A stretch of 64,000 nt of DNA from Lapidilactobacillus luobeiensis. GTDB lineage: Bacteria; Bacillota; Bacilli; Lactobacillales; Lactobacillaceae. Positions 17,401-26,189 of this stretch are shown piece after piece; position 1 is the stretch's first letter, and the number at the start of each line of letters is the position of its first letter. The notes beneath the pieces are model-generated. The model was not told where the DNA came from, made no database searches, and was given only the letters and a program-made list of their open reading frames with translations. Both the position numbers and the translations under genes were made by a program. The stretch covers positions 62,001-126,000 of the forward strand of contig NZ_BROC01000006.1 in assembly GCF_024345205.1 (NCBI RefSeq), given 5' to 3'.

Positions 17401-19757
17401 AGGATGGCGTCGAGAACGTTAAAATACTAGCTTCGGCCGGCTGGGACAAAATAAAGATAGGTGGGCAGCATCTAAGAAAGATTGCTAAGCTGACCTGGTC
17501 TGGTCTTAAAACTGGCGCGACGCATTTAATGAATATCGCAAAGTTATCATGGAATGGCATCAAATTGGGTGCTGGTAAGTTGAAGGATATTGCGCAATTA
17601 TCTTGGTCTAGTCTTAAAGCCGCCAAGGACGATATGAAAGAAATTTGGCAAACAGCCAACCAAAATTGGCAACAATCTGGAATATTTCAATCTATGCATA
17701 GTGCCGGAGGGTTCAGCAAACTGACTACTGCAGGGAAAGTCACTAATGGACTTGTTGGTGCAGGGATAGCGGTTGATGCTGGTGTTGATATTTATTCAGC
17801 AATTAAGGCTAAGAATCCAACTAAAAAGTTTGAATCTTACGGTTCCGGTATTGGTAAAGCTATTGGCGGTGGACTCGGCATGTGGTTTGGTGGTCCACTA
17901 GGCGCAGCATTAGGATCCCAAATCGGTGGCGTCATCGGTACTTGGGGCGGTGAATCGGCCAAGAGCTTTAGTGACGGCTGGAGCGCAGTTGGCAAGGGCA
18001 AGAAACCCGATGACTGGCTTGGCGAACTCGGCTGGAACTCTCGTATTATGTCTAATAAGGTCGTTGCTTGGTGGGACGACATGAAGAAGAACAGCGATAC
18101 CAAGCGTGCTGAACAACAAAAAGATGCTGATCGGCAGAATGCGGCCTTTATTAAGGGCTGGAACAGTTTCTGGGGTGATGTTGGTGACAAGGTTCAAAAG
18201 ACTTGGGACGATACCAAAAAGACTACTTCAACTTGGGGTACTAACTTCAACAAGTGGCGTTCAAACTTTGGTAGAGATTTCAAAAAGGGCTGGGACGAGA
18301 CTTGGGAAAAGGTTGGCTCGAAGCTCAAGAAAACTTGGGACGATGCGAAAACCAATACCGAAACCACTTGGTCTAATATCAAGACCGGTATAGGCACAGC
18401 AGGTAGCAACATCAAAACCAACATGGAAACTTGGTCGGGTCAGGCCAAAGATAAAGTCATCGGCGCTTGGAAAACTATGAAGACCAAGGGTGACCCTTAC
18501 TTCAAGGGTATTAAAGATACTGCCAAATCTGCTTTTGATACTGTAGGCGGCTGGGCAAGCGGTCTTGGTGAAAAAATTGGCGGCGGTTTATCTAGAGGCT
18601 TCGAAGCAGTTAAACGAGGTGCCGCATCAATTGCTAATGGCATTATTGGCCCAGTTGGTACTGCTGTTAATGGTGTAATATCTGGTATTAACTGGGTCTT
18701 GGGTAAAGTTGGCGCCGGCAGTCACGCTTTAGTTAAATGGCATGTTCCTAAGTTTGCTCAAGGTGGCTATCACAAAGGCGGTCTCGCCCTAGTCAACGAC
18801 GCTCCCGGGCAAAACTACCGAGAGATGTTTAAACTTCCAAATGGTCGACGTGGAATGTTTCCTGCACAACGTAATATGCTTGTTGACTTACCAGCTGGCA
18901 CTCAAGTGTTAGATGGTAATCGTACAGCTCAAATTCCACATTATGCTAGCGGAATCTTTGGCAGCGACTTTATGAATAGCTTCAACATTGATTTTGGTAA
19001 CATCTTTAGCGGAGTCAGTTCAAGCATTAGCTCGGCTATTGATGACGTCAAAGACTTTACCAAGGGCGTTTGGCAATATGTTACTCACCCGATTGACTTG
19101 ATTTCTCAGGGTATTGGCAAGTTCTTCAGTCTACCATCTGGTTTGGCTGGTAGCATTTCTGGCGGAGCGATGGACCTCATCAAAAATGGTTCAGTTGACT
19201 GGATTAGAGATTTCATCAAATCGAATGCTCCTAAGAAAAAGAAGAAGAAAAAGTCCAAGAAGTCGTCTGGTAAATCCGGCGGCTTATTCGATTTTGACTT
19301 CGACTTTGAAAATTTGTTTGGCTTTGCAGACGGTGGCTTCTTGAATAAAGAAGGTCTGTACAAAATGGGTGAGGGCAATCTATCAGAGATGGTAGTGCCA
19401 TTAACCAAACCAGCACGTGCAGTTGAGTTGATGAAGCAAGGATTGAAAGTGATGAACTTATCCGGAATGGAGTTAGCAGCGCCAGATATGGCAACTAACA
19501 ATCTCGCAGACTCGATCAGTACTAGTTTTAATGGTGGTGGTCAATCAGGTGTTGGCAGCATGACGTCTACTGCAGACATGCAGTCGATTATTGTTGCGGC
19601 AATCTTGGAGGCTATGGCTGAACTCAAACGTACTAGTGGCTCTAATGATGATCAGACTATCAACATGAATGTTGACGGTGATCGTCTTGCAGATATCGTA
19701 ATCAAGGTGTTGAACAAGAAGTTTATCAAATTAGGCTTTAATCCATTGAATATATAA
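14475..19757 (+). CDS. tape measure protein
   Basis: 1760 residues from ATG 14475, AAAGGAGGTGG upstream. The N-terminal 330 residues are coiled-coil; hydrophobic stretches occur near 425-450 (VLIFGILGSGLQNLMGSLG) and about 1120-1160 (GLGMWFGGPLGAALGSQIGG), as needed for the membrane-inserting role at DNA entry. Between about 1195 and 1330 repeated tryptophan-containing units (WDDTKK, WDETWEK, WDDAKT) recur about every 20-30 residues. The C-terminal part has the FAQGGYHKGG and FADGGFLNKEG motifs typical of these proteins. At roughly 0.15 nm per residue the length would predict a tail near 260 nm. No peptidase or lysozyme motif is recognised. Confidence 0.93.
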   Translation: MASNIDVGDLQAKFGIDLSNLASQVAKATEMIKSMTTKIDETTANSASKMNEKINKAFDASKGAEDLKKKTKEATDKAEDEVDDFLVSFNGKTVKMADYAKNGYEKSFGAAVQEATKAGQRIQKSLAASVQKPVKATIKTNTKVPKLSESGIQQDDSLRKSIERQRVAANSEITKMVQDINSKMEQAKAAQLKIQSIISKKNSIPNLSTSESYKFDSQIASAQAQMHRYQNTAKQLAANMRDEFGAVPDELKKISAQMTRNEAQIDTLRNRIKSLGNTYEQQKSSIGSFAKGFKTSDNDTSLKTKAEIDKLRTSMNKLISENDSLASTYANAEDRSKSLKKALSGVNTELKDQVAASRQARSNMANVGNSGKNTGTSKRPSLFRRMGDNFANFRNKFKSGSSSIKNDSSGITSRLSGINRTLKMMWSSVLIFGILGSGLQNLMGSLGNSLMVNRQFANSLNQIKVNLATAFYPIYTAIMPALNTLMNGLAKVTGHLASFISMLFGTTFSKAKQGAAGLQSSIQALNQSADGSGVSKTASGAKKLADNAKDATDKAKELQQSLAGFDEINTLQKNNDSSTSSTPDTSGSTPSLDAPTGLDFGGATANYQTPIWLKNLAKDLWDPIKAGWDTTGKKVIAAFKYALSEVNSLVKDIGKSFLEVWDNGTGQKFIENLLVLLADVLNIVGDIARAFRKAWNDDGRGTRLIQSYFDAFNRILTLLHQINQAFRDAWNSGVGVSINEHILNIITNIFKTVGALAGKFSEAWQHADLGQKIFKDILGLVDKVLGTLDKMTGATVNWAKSLDFTPLLQSIHGLLKSMQPFTQNIGDGLKFLYEKVLLPLASFTIEKVIPDFLDLLSAAIKAVNAIIEALKPLGKWFFDNFLQPLAKYTGGSFHSVIQGIVDILDKFTNWIKTHQKIVEGITVALATLFAFKVATSAFDKGTYLVDKLVRNIGKLFGKEHVLRDLFGKLTGINDLKDGVENVKILASAGWDKIKIGGQHLRKIAKLTWSGLKTGATHLMNIAKLSWNGIKLGAGKLKDIAQLSWSSLKAAKDDMKEIWQTANQNWQQSGIFQSMHSAGGFSKLTTAGKVTNGLVGAGIAVDAGVDIYSAIKAKNPTKKFESYGSGIGKAIGGGLGMWFGGPLGAALGSQIGGVIGTWGGESAKSFSDGWSAVGKGKKPDDWLGELGWNSRIMSNKVVAWWDDMKKNSDTKRAEQQKDADRQNAAFIKGWNSFWGDVGDKVQKTWDDTKKTTSTWGTNFNKWRSNFGRDFKKGWDETWEKVGSKLKKTWDDAKTNTETTWSNIKTGIGTAGSNIKTNMETWSGQAKDKVIGAWKTMKTKGDPYFKGIKDTAKSAFDTVGGWASGLGEKIGGGLSRGFEAVKRGAASIANGIIGPVGTAVNGVISGINWVLGKVGAGSHALVKWHVPKFAQGGYHKGGLALVNDAPGQNYREMFKLPNGRRGMFPAQRNMLVDLPAGTQVLDGNRTAQIPHYASGIFGSDFMNSFNIDFGNIFSGVSSSISSAIDDVKDFTKGVWQYVTHPIDLISQGIGKFFSLPSGLAGSISGGAMDLIKNGSVDWIRDFIKSNAPKKKKKKKSKKSSGKSGGLFDFDFDFENLFGFADGGFLNKEGLYKMGEGNLSEMVVPLTKPARAVELMKQGLKVMNLSGMELAAPDMATNNLADSISTSFNGGGQSGVGSMTSTADMQSIIVAAILEAMAELKRTSGSNDDQTINMNVDGDRLADIVIKVLNKKFIKLGFNPLNI

Positions 19758-19771
19758 AGGGAGTGGTGCTT

Positions 19772-20134
19772 ATGGTGGTGGCATTTGCCATTGGCGGAGT
19801 TAACGTTAAAACGCCTAAATCATTTAATGCAGCTATACAAGATATTGACGGAAATACAACTCGTAATGCATTAGGTAATATGCATCGTGATCGGATTACG
19901 ACTAAACGTAAGTTATCAATTGCTTGGGGTCCGCTGTCAAATGAGGAATGTTCTCAGATTCTACAGGCAGCAGCGGGACAGTTTTTCTCAGTTACTTATC
20001 CTGATCCAATGACTGGTGCCTCACGCACTGGACAGTTTTACGCTGGTGACCGAAGCGCTCCTGCATACAGTTGGAATGAGCAATATCAGTCAATTATGTG
20101 GCAGGGCTTGAGTTTTGACCTAATTGAACAGTAG
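19772..20134 (+). CDS. distal tail protein, short (DUF6711-like)
   Basis: 120 residues if started at ATG 19772 (GGGAGTGG upstream). Small beta protein beginning VVAFAIGGVNVKTPKSF with RKLSIAWGPLSNEECSQIL and MTGASRTGQFYAGDRS. It resembles short tail proteins encoded right after the tape measure in phages of lactobacilli and staphylococci, which take the place of the larger Dit protein at the tail tip. Ends 13 bases before the tail-tip gene. Confidence 0.7.
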   Translation: MVVAFAIGGVNVKTPKSFNAAIQDIDGNTTRNALGNMHRDRITTKRKLSIAWGPLSNEECSQILQAAAGQFFSVTYPDPMTGASRTGQFYAGDRSAPAYSWNEQYQSIMWQGLSFDLIEQ

Positions 20135-20147
20135 GAGGTGATAATGA

Positions 20148-23100
20148 TTGTTAAGCGAAACAACCGCGGTCCGTAATGCATGGGCCGCACTAGAAAGAGA
20201 ATTACAGTTGAGAATTACGATTAACGACCAGACATTCAGTACCGAAGACATCACCGACTTTTCGTATGATGCCGGAGCAATGAATGGTGAGTCGTTAACG
20301 CTTGGATCAGCTTATGCGAACTCAATTAAAATCACGTTTTCGCATATCGTTGAAAATTTAAAATTGCAAGACAAAATAACGCCTGAAATTGGTATCAAAC
20401 TCCCTGATGATTCTTGGAGCTACACCAAATTAGGCGTTTTTATTATCGACTCGGAGGTCAAACAAGACCGCAACAATGGGCAAACATCACTGTCTGCCAC
20501 TGATAATATGATCATGCTTAGCGGTATTTACTCGCCTAAGATTGCTTATCCAACTGGTGTGATTGAGGCAATCACTGATATTGCTAATCAGGCAGGCGTC
20601 AAACTCAACGAGGCCAACATTGCTCGACTGACTGACACCACTGTCGGTGCTCTCGGCAAAGATGTGACTTATCGACAAGCGATTGGTTATGTAGCTCAGA
20701 TTGCTGGTGGGTTTGCTCAGTTTAATCGTGACGGACTGTTGGATATCAGAGGTTTAGAAGATCCTAACTTTAGGATTACACCAGACTGTTACATGTCCAA
20801 AGGATTGACCAAAAATGAAACCTTTTATCGCATTGGCGGCATGCAAGCTGAGGTCACAACGACTCAAACTGATAACGATGGCAACGAAAATCAAGAGACC
20901 GTCAACCTGCAGTCTGGTAGTCCAAGTGGCTCTCAGATTAAGATAACTAACCCCGCAATGACTCAGCAGCTGCTTGATCAACTGTATGAGCAGTATGCAG
21001 ATATTAGCTTTTATCCTTTTAGTCTTGAATGGTTTGCTGACCCGAATCTTGAAGCCGGCGATTGGGTAACGATTGTCGATAACAAAGGCAATGAGTTTAA
21101 AATACCAGCGCTAGGCTTAACGCTAAGTTTTAATGGTGGTCTTTCTGGCACGCTTAAAGCAGACACGACAGTCACATCGCAAACAACATTTGCATACAGT
21201 GGACAACTGAGTCAGGCAGTTACTAAGCTGCATAATGATTTCAAAAATATAGCGGGCAACCACATATACAAGGGCATTGACCAACCTTTATTTGCCAAAA
21301 AAGGCGACCTATGGTATCAGTCAGTTGGACCGGATATAGTGATGAAAGTTTATCAGTTTGACCCAGAGACAGGACTCTACTCATGGGTCGAGGTTGGTTC
21401 AACTAAGCCGAGTCGCGAATTATCCGATCAAATGGATCGGGTCAAAAAGGATATCACTGACCAGACAGCTAAGGTTGATGACGCGGTGACCAATGCTAAT
21501 ACAGCAGTCGCTAGCAGTGACTTAGCAACTAAAACAGCCAATGCTGCCAAGCAATCGGCAGCTGATGCTGTTACCGTGTCAAATCAGGCTAATTTAATCG
21601 CGTCACAAGCGCAGGCGTCTGCCTTAACAGCTAGCACTGATGCTTTAACTGCTCTAAATAACGGTAAGACTGCAATCACCAATGCTAAAACAGCACTAGA
21701 TAGCTCAGCCGCTACTGGTAAATCAGTAACTAGTCTAGTTACCAAAGTTGATGATATTGCAGGAACTATCTCGACTTTAGCAACCCAAAAGACTGTTGAT
21801 GCTATCAACAAGACTGTATCTGATAACACGCTAAAACTAGCTGCCACCGCCACAACCGCCCAATTGCAAGCGACTCAAAAACAAGTCGACACAATTAACG
21901 GCACCGTCACCAATCAAGGCCTAACAATCAACGCCTTATCCAGCGGCCTAACCGCAAAAGCTGATAAAACCGACGTTAATACTGTGACTGGCGACGTTAG
22001 CAAGCTTAAAAATACAGTTGATTTACAGGCCAATCAATTATCAGCCAAGTTAGAGCGCACAGACGTGACGTCGATGCTGAGTGGTTACGCGACGCAAAGT
22101 TACACAAATACTCAGATTAATGCCAAGGCCGGTGAATTATCCGCAAGTGTTAGCCAAGTCCAAAGTAATCTTGATAAACTCCAAATTGGCGGTAGAAATT
22201 TAATAACCGGGACTAGCACGCCAATGATCATCAATGCCACAGCTGACAATAATTATTATTACAAGGTTATTTACACAAAACTCGTCCCGGGGGTCACTTA
22301 CACTTTTAGTGCTGATGTTACAGATAATAATAGTAACGTTGCTGGTGTTTTGGTTTATCGCAAGAAGCATTATGGCGGCTACCTTGCAGGTAATGAGCAA
22401 ACACCAATCAAAGATGGCAAAGTTAAGATTACCTTTACATGTCCTGATGAGGGTGCTGAATTATTATTGTATCCAGGACCATGGGGCAAAGTAGCGGGTA
22501 TGTCTGCAACTTTTAAACATATGCAGCTGGAAAAAGGCAATGTCGCTACTGATTGGTCGCCAGCTCCTGAGGATAAGGCACAGCAGTCAGACTTCTCAAG
22601 TTTGAAGCAAACCTTGCAGGGTTTCCAGACGACCGTTAATAGCTCGATATCTGGATTACAAAGTCAGCAAACACAAATTGCAGGTCAGATTACGAGTACA
22701 GTGTCATCGATTGCTAATATCAATAAGCAGCTTGATTGGCAAACAATTGCTGGCGGTGATTTGAACACCTTTAAAACTCCCGGTAGATATTTGATTACTG
22801 GTACTATGACAAATGCCCCGGTAATCTCGTATGCATATCTAATTGTTGAAAAAGTCGATTCATTACGTGTACGGCAAATGATAACTAATGATTCTAACTC
22901 AAAACAATTTACTAGATTGTTTGCATCTAGTGGGTGGACGGATTGGACAGAAGGAGCAACGTCTTCTCAAATCACTCAACTTCAAGACCAAATCAATCTC
23001 CGGGTGACCAAAGACAACTTGATCAGCCAAATCAACTTATCTGCTGGTTCGACCCTAATCCAATCAAACAAGATATACTTGTCTGCTGCTTCGACGGTGT

Positions 23101-24380
23101 TTAGCGGCTCAGCATTTATCCCTGCGGCCAGCATCAAAGACCTAACAGCCGATTACATCAAAGCCGGCACGCTCGACGCCAGCAAGGTTAATCTGATTAG
23201 TGTCAATGCCGCTAGTATCACAGCTGGGATTATTACTGGAGCTAACTTGAGTATTAATCTCGACTCTGGAGAGATTCTCTTTCAAAAGGGATCTATCAAA
23301 TCTGTACCGGGCCGATGGAACAACGTTCTTGATATTGAAATTGAAGATGGAACATTTTCTCAGGCTGATTACCGAGGTAATGGTGTTCGATTTCAGGATG
23401 GCAGCATTTATATGACTAGAGATGTTCTCAATTGGAAGTCTGATAATAAGGGAGTTAAGGGTAAAGTTGATTACGGAACAGTCCGATATAGCAGCTCATT
23501 TCTTAATGATGTGCCCGGCATGATGATATATGGAAGTGAAGGTATCGTTGTCGGAACATCAAATTACACAACAATCAGTCCTTTTCAATCTATTTGGTCT
23601 ATTAGTGGATCAGGAATGTCCGCTGGTCAGCAAGGTTTGGCGCTTGGTTCTTCGGAAAAAGTCGTCATCGCAAGTGGTCAGCAATATGATGTATGGGCCG
23701 CCACATATAAGCCAACAATAATGGTGGGAACAACCAATAGCTACAGTGCACCCGGCGACTGGACTGCGGGAGGTTCTAATGATCTGGCGGGAAATGGAAT
23801 AAGTTTACTAGCCAAATCCATTGTTCTTAATGTGAAAGACTCAGTTGGTGGTAACGCAATGGGTAACGCCAAGATGGGAGGTCTTGCACTAGCCTGTGAT
23901 GGCCGTTCAGGGTATGTATTAAGTGCAACGACTTACGAGAGAACTTATTCCGGTAGTGCCAATATGATTATTACCGGAAATGGTGTTTATGGTCGGGTAA
24001 CATCAGCCCGTAAGTATAAGCTGCTCGATCATGACGCGGAAACAGTAATTGACCATGCTAAACACATCCTAGATATCAATCCCAAGCAGTGGTTTGACAA
24101 GGCCGAGGTTGAAACAATATCTCAATCGTTAACTAATTCGACTGAGGATAAACTTTTAGGTGATTACAAGTTCCAGCAGTATTACGGTTTTATCGCTGAT
24201 GACTTTCACGATGCTGGTTTGGACGAGGTTGTGCAATTCAAGAATGGTGAAGTTGATAGCCTTGCCTATGACCGTATCCCAATGTATCACAATGTAATAC
24301 TTAAAGATCATGAGACCAGAATTCAAAAACTAGAGCGAGAAAACAAAGAGCTAAAGCAGCAGCTTGCTGCTATATCTTAG
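20148..24380 (+). CDS. tail tip/receptor-binding protein with CBM, pyocin-knob and S74 chaperone domains
   Basis: 1410 residues from TTG 20148 (GGAGGTG upstream). Residues about 1-350 form a tail-hub-like domain. A long alpha/coiled-coil shaft spans about 420-675, rich in A, T and K repeats. Next come a carbohydrate-binding module (from LQIGGRNLITGTSTP, about 677-805), a pyocin-knob-like domain (LNTFKTPGRYLITG...WTDWTEG, about 864-938) and a beta-helical receptor region. The last 120 residues resemble the peptidase S74 intramolecular chaperone: SARKYKLLDHDAETVIDHA, YYGFIADDFHDAGL, ending in a coiled coil; this trims itself off after fibre trimerisation. The protein binds host wall sugars and fixes host range. 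Confidence 0.85.
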   Translation: MLSETTAVRNAWAALERELQLRITINDQTFSTEDITDFSYDAGAMNGESLTLGSAYANSIKITFSHIVENLKLQDKITPEIGIKLPDDSWSYTKLGVFIIDSEVKQDRNNGQTSLSATDNMIMLSGIYSPKIAYPTGVIEAITDIANQAGVKLNEANIARLTDTTVGALGKDVTYRQAIGYVAQIAGGFAQFNRDGLLDIRGLEDPNFRITPDCYMSKGLTKNETFYRIGGMQAEVTTTQTDNDGNENQETVNLQSGSPSGSQIKITNPAMTQQLLDQLYEQYADISFYPFSLEWFADPNLEAGDWVTIVDNKGNEFKIPALGLTLSFNGGLSGTLKADTTVTSQTTFAYSGQLSQAVTKLHNDFKNIAGNHIYKGIDQPLFAKKGDLWYQSVGPDIVMKVYQFDPETGLYSWVEVGSTKPSRELSDQMDRVKKDITDQTAKVDDAVTNANTAVASSDLATKTANAAKQSAADAVTVSNQANLIASQAQASALTASTDALTALNNGKTAITNAKTALDSSAATGKSVTSLVTKVDDIAGTISTLATQKTVDAINKTVSDNTLKLAATATTAQLQATQKQVDTINGTVTNQGLTINALSSGLTAKADKTDVNTVTGDVSKLKNTVDLQANQLSAKLERTDVTSMLSGYATQSYTNTQINAKAGELSASVSQVQSNLDKLQIGGRNLITGTSTPMIINATADNNYYYKVIYTKLVPGVTYTFSADVTDNNSNVAGVLVYRKKHYGGYLAGNEQTPIKDGKVKITFTCPDEGAELLLYPGPWGKVAGMSATFKHMQLEKGNVATDWSPAPEDKAQQSDFSSLKQTLQGFQTTVNSSISGLQSQQTQIAGQITSTVSSIANINKQLDWQTIAGGDLNTFKTPGRYLITGTMTNAPVISYAYLIVEKVDSLRVRQMITNDSNSKQFTRLFASSGWTDWTEGATSSQITQLQDQINLRVTKDNLISQINLSAGSTLIQSNKIYLSAASTVFSGSAFIPAASIKDLTADYIKAGTLDASKVNLISVNAASITAGIITGANLSINLDSGEILFQKGSIKSVPGRWNNVLDIEIEDGTFSQADYRGNGVRFQDGSIYMTRDVLNWKSDNKGVKGKVDYGTVRYSSSFLNDVPGMMIYGSEGIVVGTSNYTTISPFQSIWSISGSGMSAGQQGLALGSSEKVVIASGQQYDVWAATYKPTIMVGTTNSYSAPGDWTAGGSNDLAGNGISLLAKSIVLNVKDSVGGNAMGNAKMGGLALACDGRSGYVLSATTYERTYSGSANMIITGNGVYGRVTSARKYKLLDHDAETVIDHAKHILDINPKQWFDKAEVETISQSLTNSTEDKLLGDYKFQQYYGFIADDFHDAGLDEVVQFKNGEVDSLAYDRIPMYHNVILKDHETRIQKLERENKELKQQLAAIS

Positions 24381-24391
24381 GAGGATGAAAC

Positions 24392-24847
24392 ATGAAAATT
24401 ACTTTGAAGAATGTTTATTTGGTGCCATCAATTAATCTGTTACAGAAGATGAGCTTGAAGGGGCAAGACACCTTAGCCCGTTCGAAGTTTGTAAAATTGC
24501 TCAAGAAATCTTTAGACGATTTGGCTGAAGCAGAGCAAGAACTTGTCAATGAATATGGTGCTCGTAAGGATAACTCGTTGCCGGTCAGTGATGACAATCC
24601 GTTGATTACCAAACCAGATGGTAATGCAGAAATTCAGCCAAGCAAGAAATTAGAATTCAACAAGGTGCATGCCGATTTGCTGAGTCAAGAAGCTGAAATC
24701 CAAGGCGGTACTTATGTTAATCACATCGACGATATCAAACGAATTCTTAAAGAATACGGGGATAAAACAGAATTAAGTAATGCTGATGCTGAAGCCTATC
24801 TCGAATTGACAGAAGCATTCTCTAACGCAACTAAGGAGGATAAGTAA
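24392..24847 (+). CDS. DUF1617-like phage protein
   Basis: 151 residues from ATG 24392, GGAGGATG upstream. MKITLKNVYLVPSINLLQKM and the following LARSKFVKLL helix fit DUF1617, a family encoded between tail-fibre and holin genes in lactic acid bacterial phages. Role unknown; possibly a tail accessory. Stop and next start overlap by one base. Confidence 0.75.
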   Translation: MKITLKNVYLVPSINLLQKMSLKGQDTLARSKFVKLLKKSLDDLAEAEQELVNEYGARKDNSLPVSDDNPLITKPDGNAEIQPSKKLEFNKVHADLLSQEAEIQGGTYVNHIDDIKRILKEYGDKTELSNADAEAYLELTEAFSNATKEDK

Positions 24848-25122
24848 TGAATGCTGATGAATTCTTCCGTAAGGGCAAACAAATGGTCACTGATTATGTT
24901 AATGATCATCTAGATAAAAGTGACGGTAAACAGATCACACCAGATAACGTTTACATTGTTTGGTCTAGCAAGACTCTCCAAAACAGTAAGGCATTGCTAA
25001 GCACGACGTTGTTCGATGGAATGTATTATGAGCTCACTTTTAATGGTGACGCAGACGAGTTTTATTTGGATGCATATAAGAAATTTGACAATAAAGCAAT
25101 CAAAAATTGGGAGGATAAATAA
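24847..25122 (+). CDS. DUF6275-like small phage protein
   Basis: 91 residues from ATG 24847, overlapping the previous stop. Contains YVNDHLDKSDGKQITPDNVY, IVWSSKTLQNSKALLST and YYELTFNGDADEFYLDAYKK, a pattern typical of a conserved family near the lysis genes. It reads like a small alpha-beta protein with no membrane segment. Function unknown. Confidence 0.65.
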   Translation: MNADEFFRKGKQMVTDYVNDHLDKSDGKQITPDNVYIVWSSKTLQNSKALLSTTLFDGMYYELTFNGDADEFYLDAYKKFDNKAIKNWEDK

Positions 25123-25371
25123 ATGCTAACAACTAGTAAATCATTAAGTATTTCTGGCCAATCATCAATCAGTGGCCAACAGGTGATGAACTTCTCCGCT
25201 ACTATTGACCAGGGTAACGGTCGTAGCAATATCACACAGGCTGTTTTAAACAAGGACTTGTACGATTCAAACAAGACCGAAGTGCGTAAAGACGCCGCAG
25301 ACTTTACTGATTTAGTTTATGATCAGGAAGATAAGATGGCAGAATCTGACAAAGCTGACACGGCCTCCTAG
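25123..25371 (+). CDS. small beta-rich phage protein
   Basis: 82 residues from ATG 25123, directly after the preceding stop, with GGGAGGAT upstream. Begins MLTTSKSLSISGQSSISGQQ and contains MNFSATIDQGNGRSNITQAV. Acidic C-terminus. This sort of protein is commonly encoded before the holin in phages of lactobacilli; its role is not established. Confidence 0.6.
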   Translation: MLTTSKSLSISGQSSISGQQVMNFSATIDQGNGRSNITQAVLNKDLYDSNKTEVRKDAADFTDLVYDQEDKMAESDKADTAS

Positions 25372-25404
25372 GTCGTTTTAACTATTTAGGGAGGAGATGG
25401 TTAA

Positions 25405-25731
25405 TTGGACTTAGAAAAGACCGTGACAGAGCACGGTAAGCAAATTGACAAGCACACTGAGCGGCTTAACGATGTCGAAAAGGATGTGCAGGAATTAAAG
25501 CAAGATTTGCGCGTTGGCCTTGATCGTGTTGATCAGTCAAATCGATATTTGCGCGAACAGAACAACGTAATCTTGAAAGAGGTCATCACGAAAAATAAAA
25601 CATCAGAACAACATGACTTCGCTCTTACCAAATTAGCCAAAGACAATCAGATTAAAATGTTTGGCATGATATTTGGTACGGGCGGAGTCATTGTTTTAAT
25701 CATCAATCTATTAATGAAGTTATTCCATTAG
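25405..25731 (+). CDS. XhlA-like haemolysin/holin-associated protein
   Basis: 108 residues from TTG 25405 with GGGAGGAG upstream. The N-terminal 85 residues form a charged coiled coil (KQIDKHTERLNDVEKDVQEL), followed by one C-terminal membrane segment (MIFGTGGVIVLIINLLMKLF). This is the XhlA architecture, which works with a holin to permeabilise the membrane. It precedes the holin gene by 11 bases. Confidence 0.75.
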   Translation: MDLEKTVTEHGKQIDKHTERLNDVEKDVQELKQDLRVGLDRVDQSNRYLREQNNVILKEVITKNKTSEQHDFALTKLAKDNQIKMFGMIFGTGGVIVLIINLLMKLFH

Positions 25732-25742
25732 GAGGAAAAATA

Positions 25743-26180
25743 ATGAAAGATTTAGCACAGTTAGTATTATCGATTGCAGTGGCAGTGATTCCCGTTGTCG
25801 GCGTCTGGGTATCCCAGCAAATTATCAAGAACAAGAAGGCATTAGCATTCATGCAGGCACTAATTCCACTGGCAGAATCGGCGGTGGTTGCCGCTGAAAA
25901 GCTTGGCGTAACCCAAAAGCTGACGGGCGGCGCTAAAAAGGATAAGGCAGTCCGGTTTGTTATTGACGGGCTTAAGTCACTTGGGTTCAACGATGCTGAT
26001 AAGGCTACAATTTGTAACGCCGTCGAGAAGGCTTTTGCTGAGTCAAAAGAACAAATTGAGGCTGTCTATGACACTCAATTTACGAGTGGCTTCGGTTTAC
26101 AGGCACAGGTTGATAATTTATCATGGACAGTCGCGAATCAGCAGGATGTCATTGCCCATACAGCGGGATATGATAAATAG
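25743..26180 (+). CDS. holin (LLH family)
   Basis: 145 residues from ATG 25743, AGGAGG upstream. One N-terminal membrane segment (LVLSIAVAVIPVVGVWVSQQ), then an amphipathic, alanine-rich soluble part with KAVRFVIDGLKSLGFNDADK, matching the LLH-type phage holins of lactobacilli. Holins time lysis by opening the membrane to release or activate the endolysin. The endolysin here carries a signal peptide, so the holin may mainly depolarise the membrane. Stop is 9 bases before the endolysin start. Confidence 0.85.
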   Translation: MKDLAQLVLSIAVAVIPVVGVWVSQQIIKNKKALAFMQALIPLAESAVVAAEKLGVTQKLTGGAKKDKAVRFVIDGLKSLGFNDADKATICNAVEKAFAESKEQIEAVYDTQFTSGFGLQAQVDNLSWTVANQQDVIAHTAGYDK

Positions 26181-26189
26181 GAGGCAGTT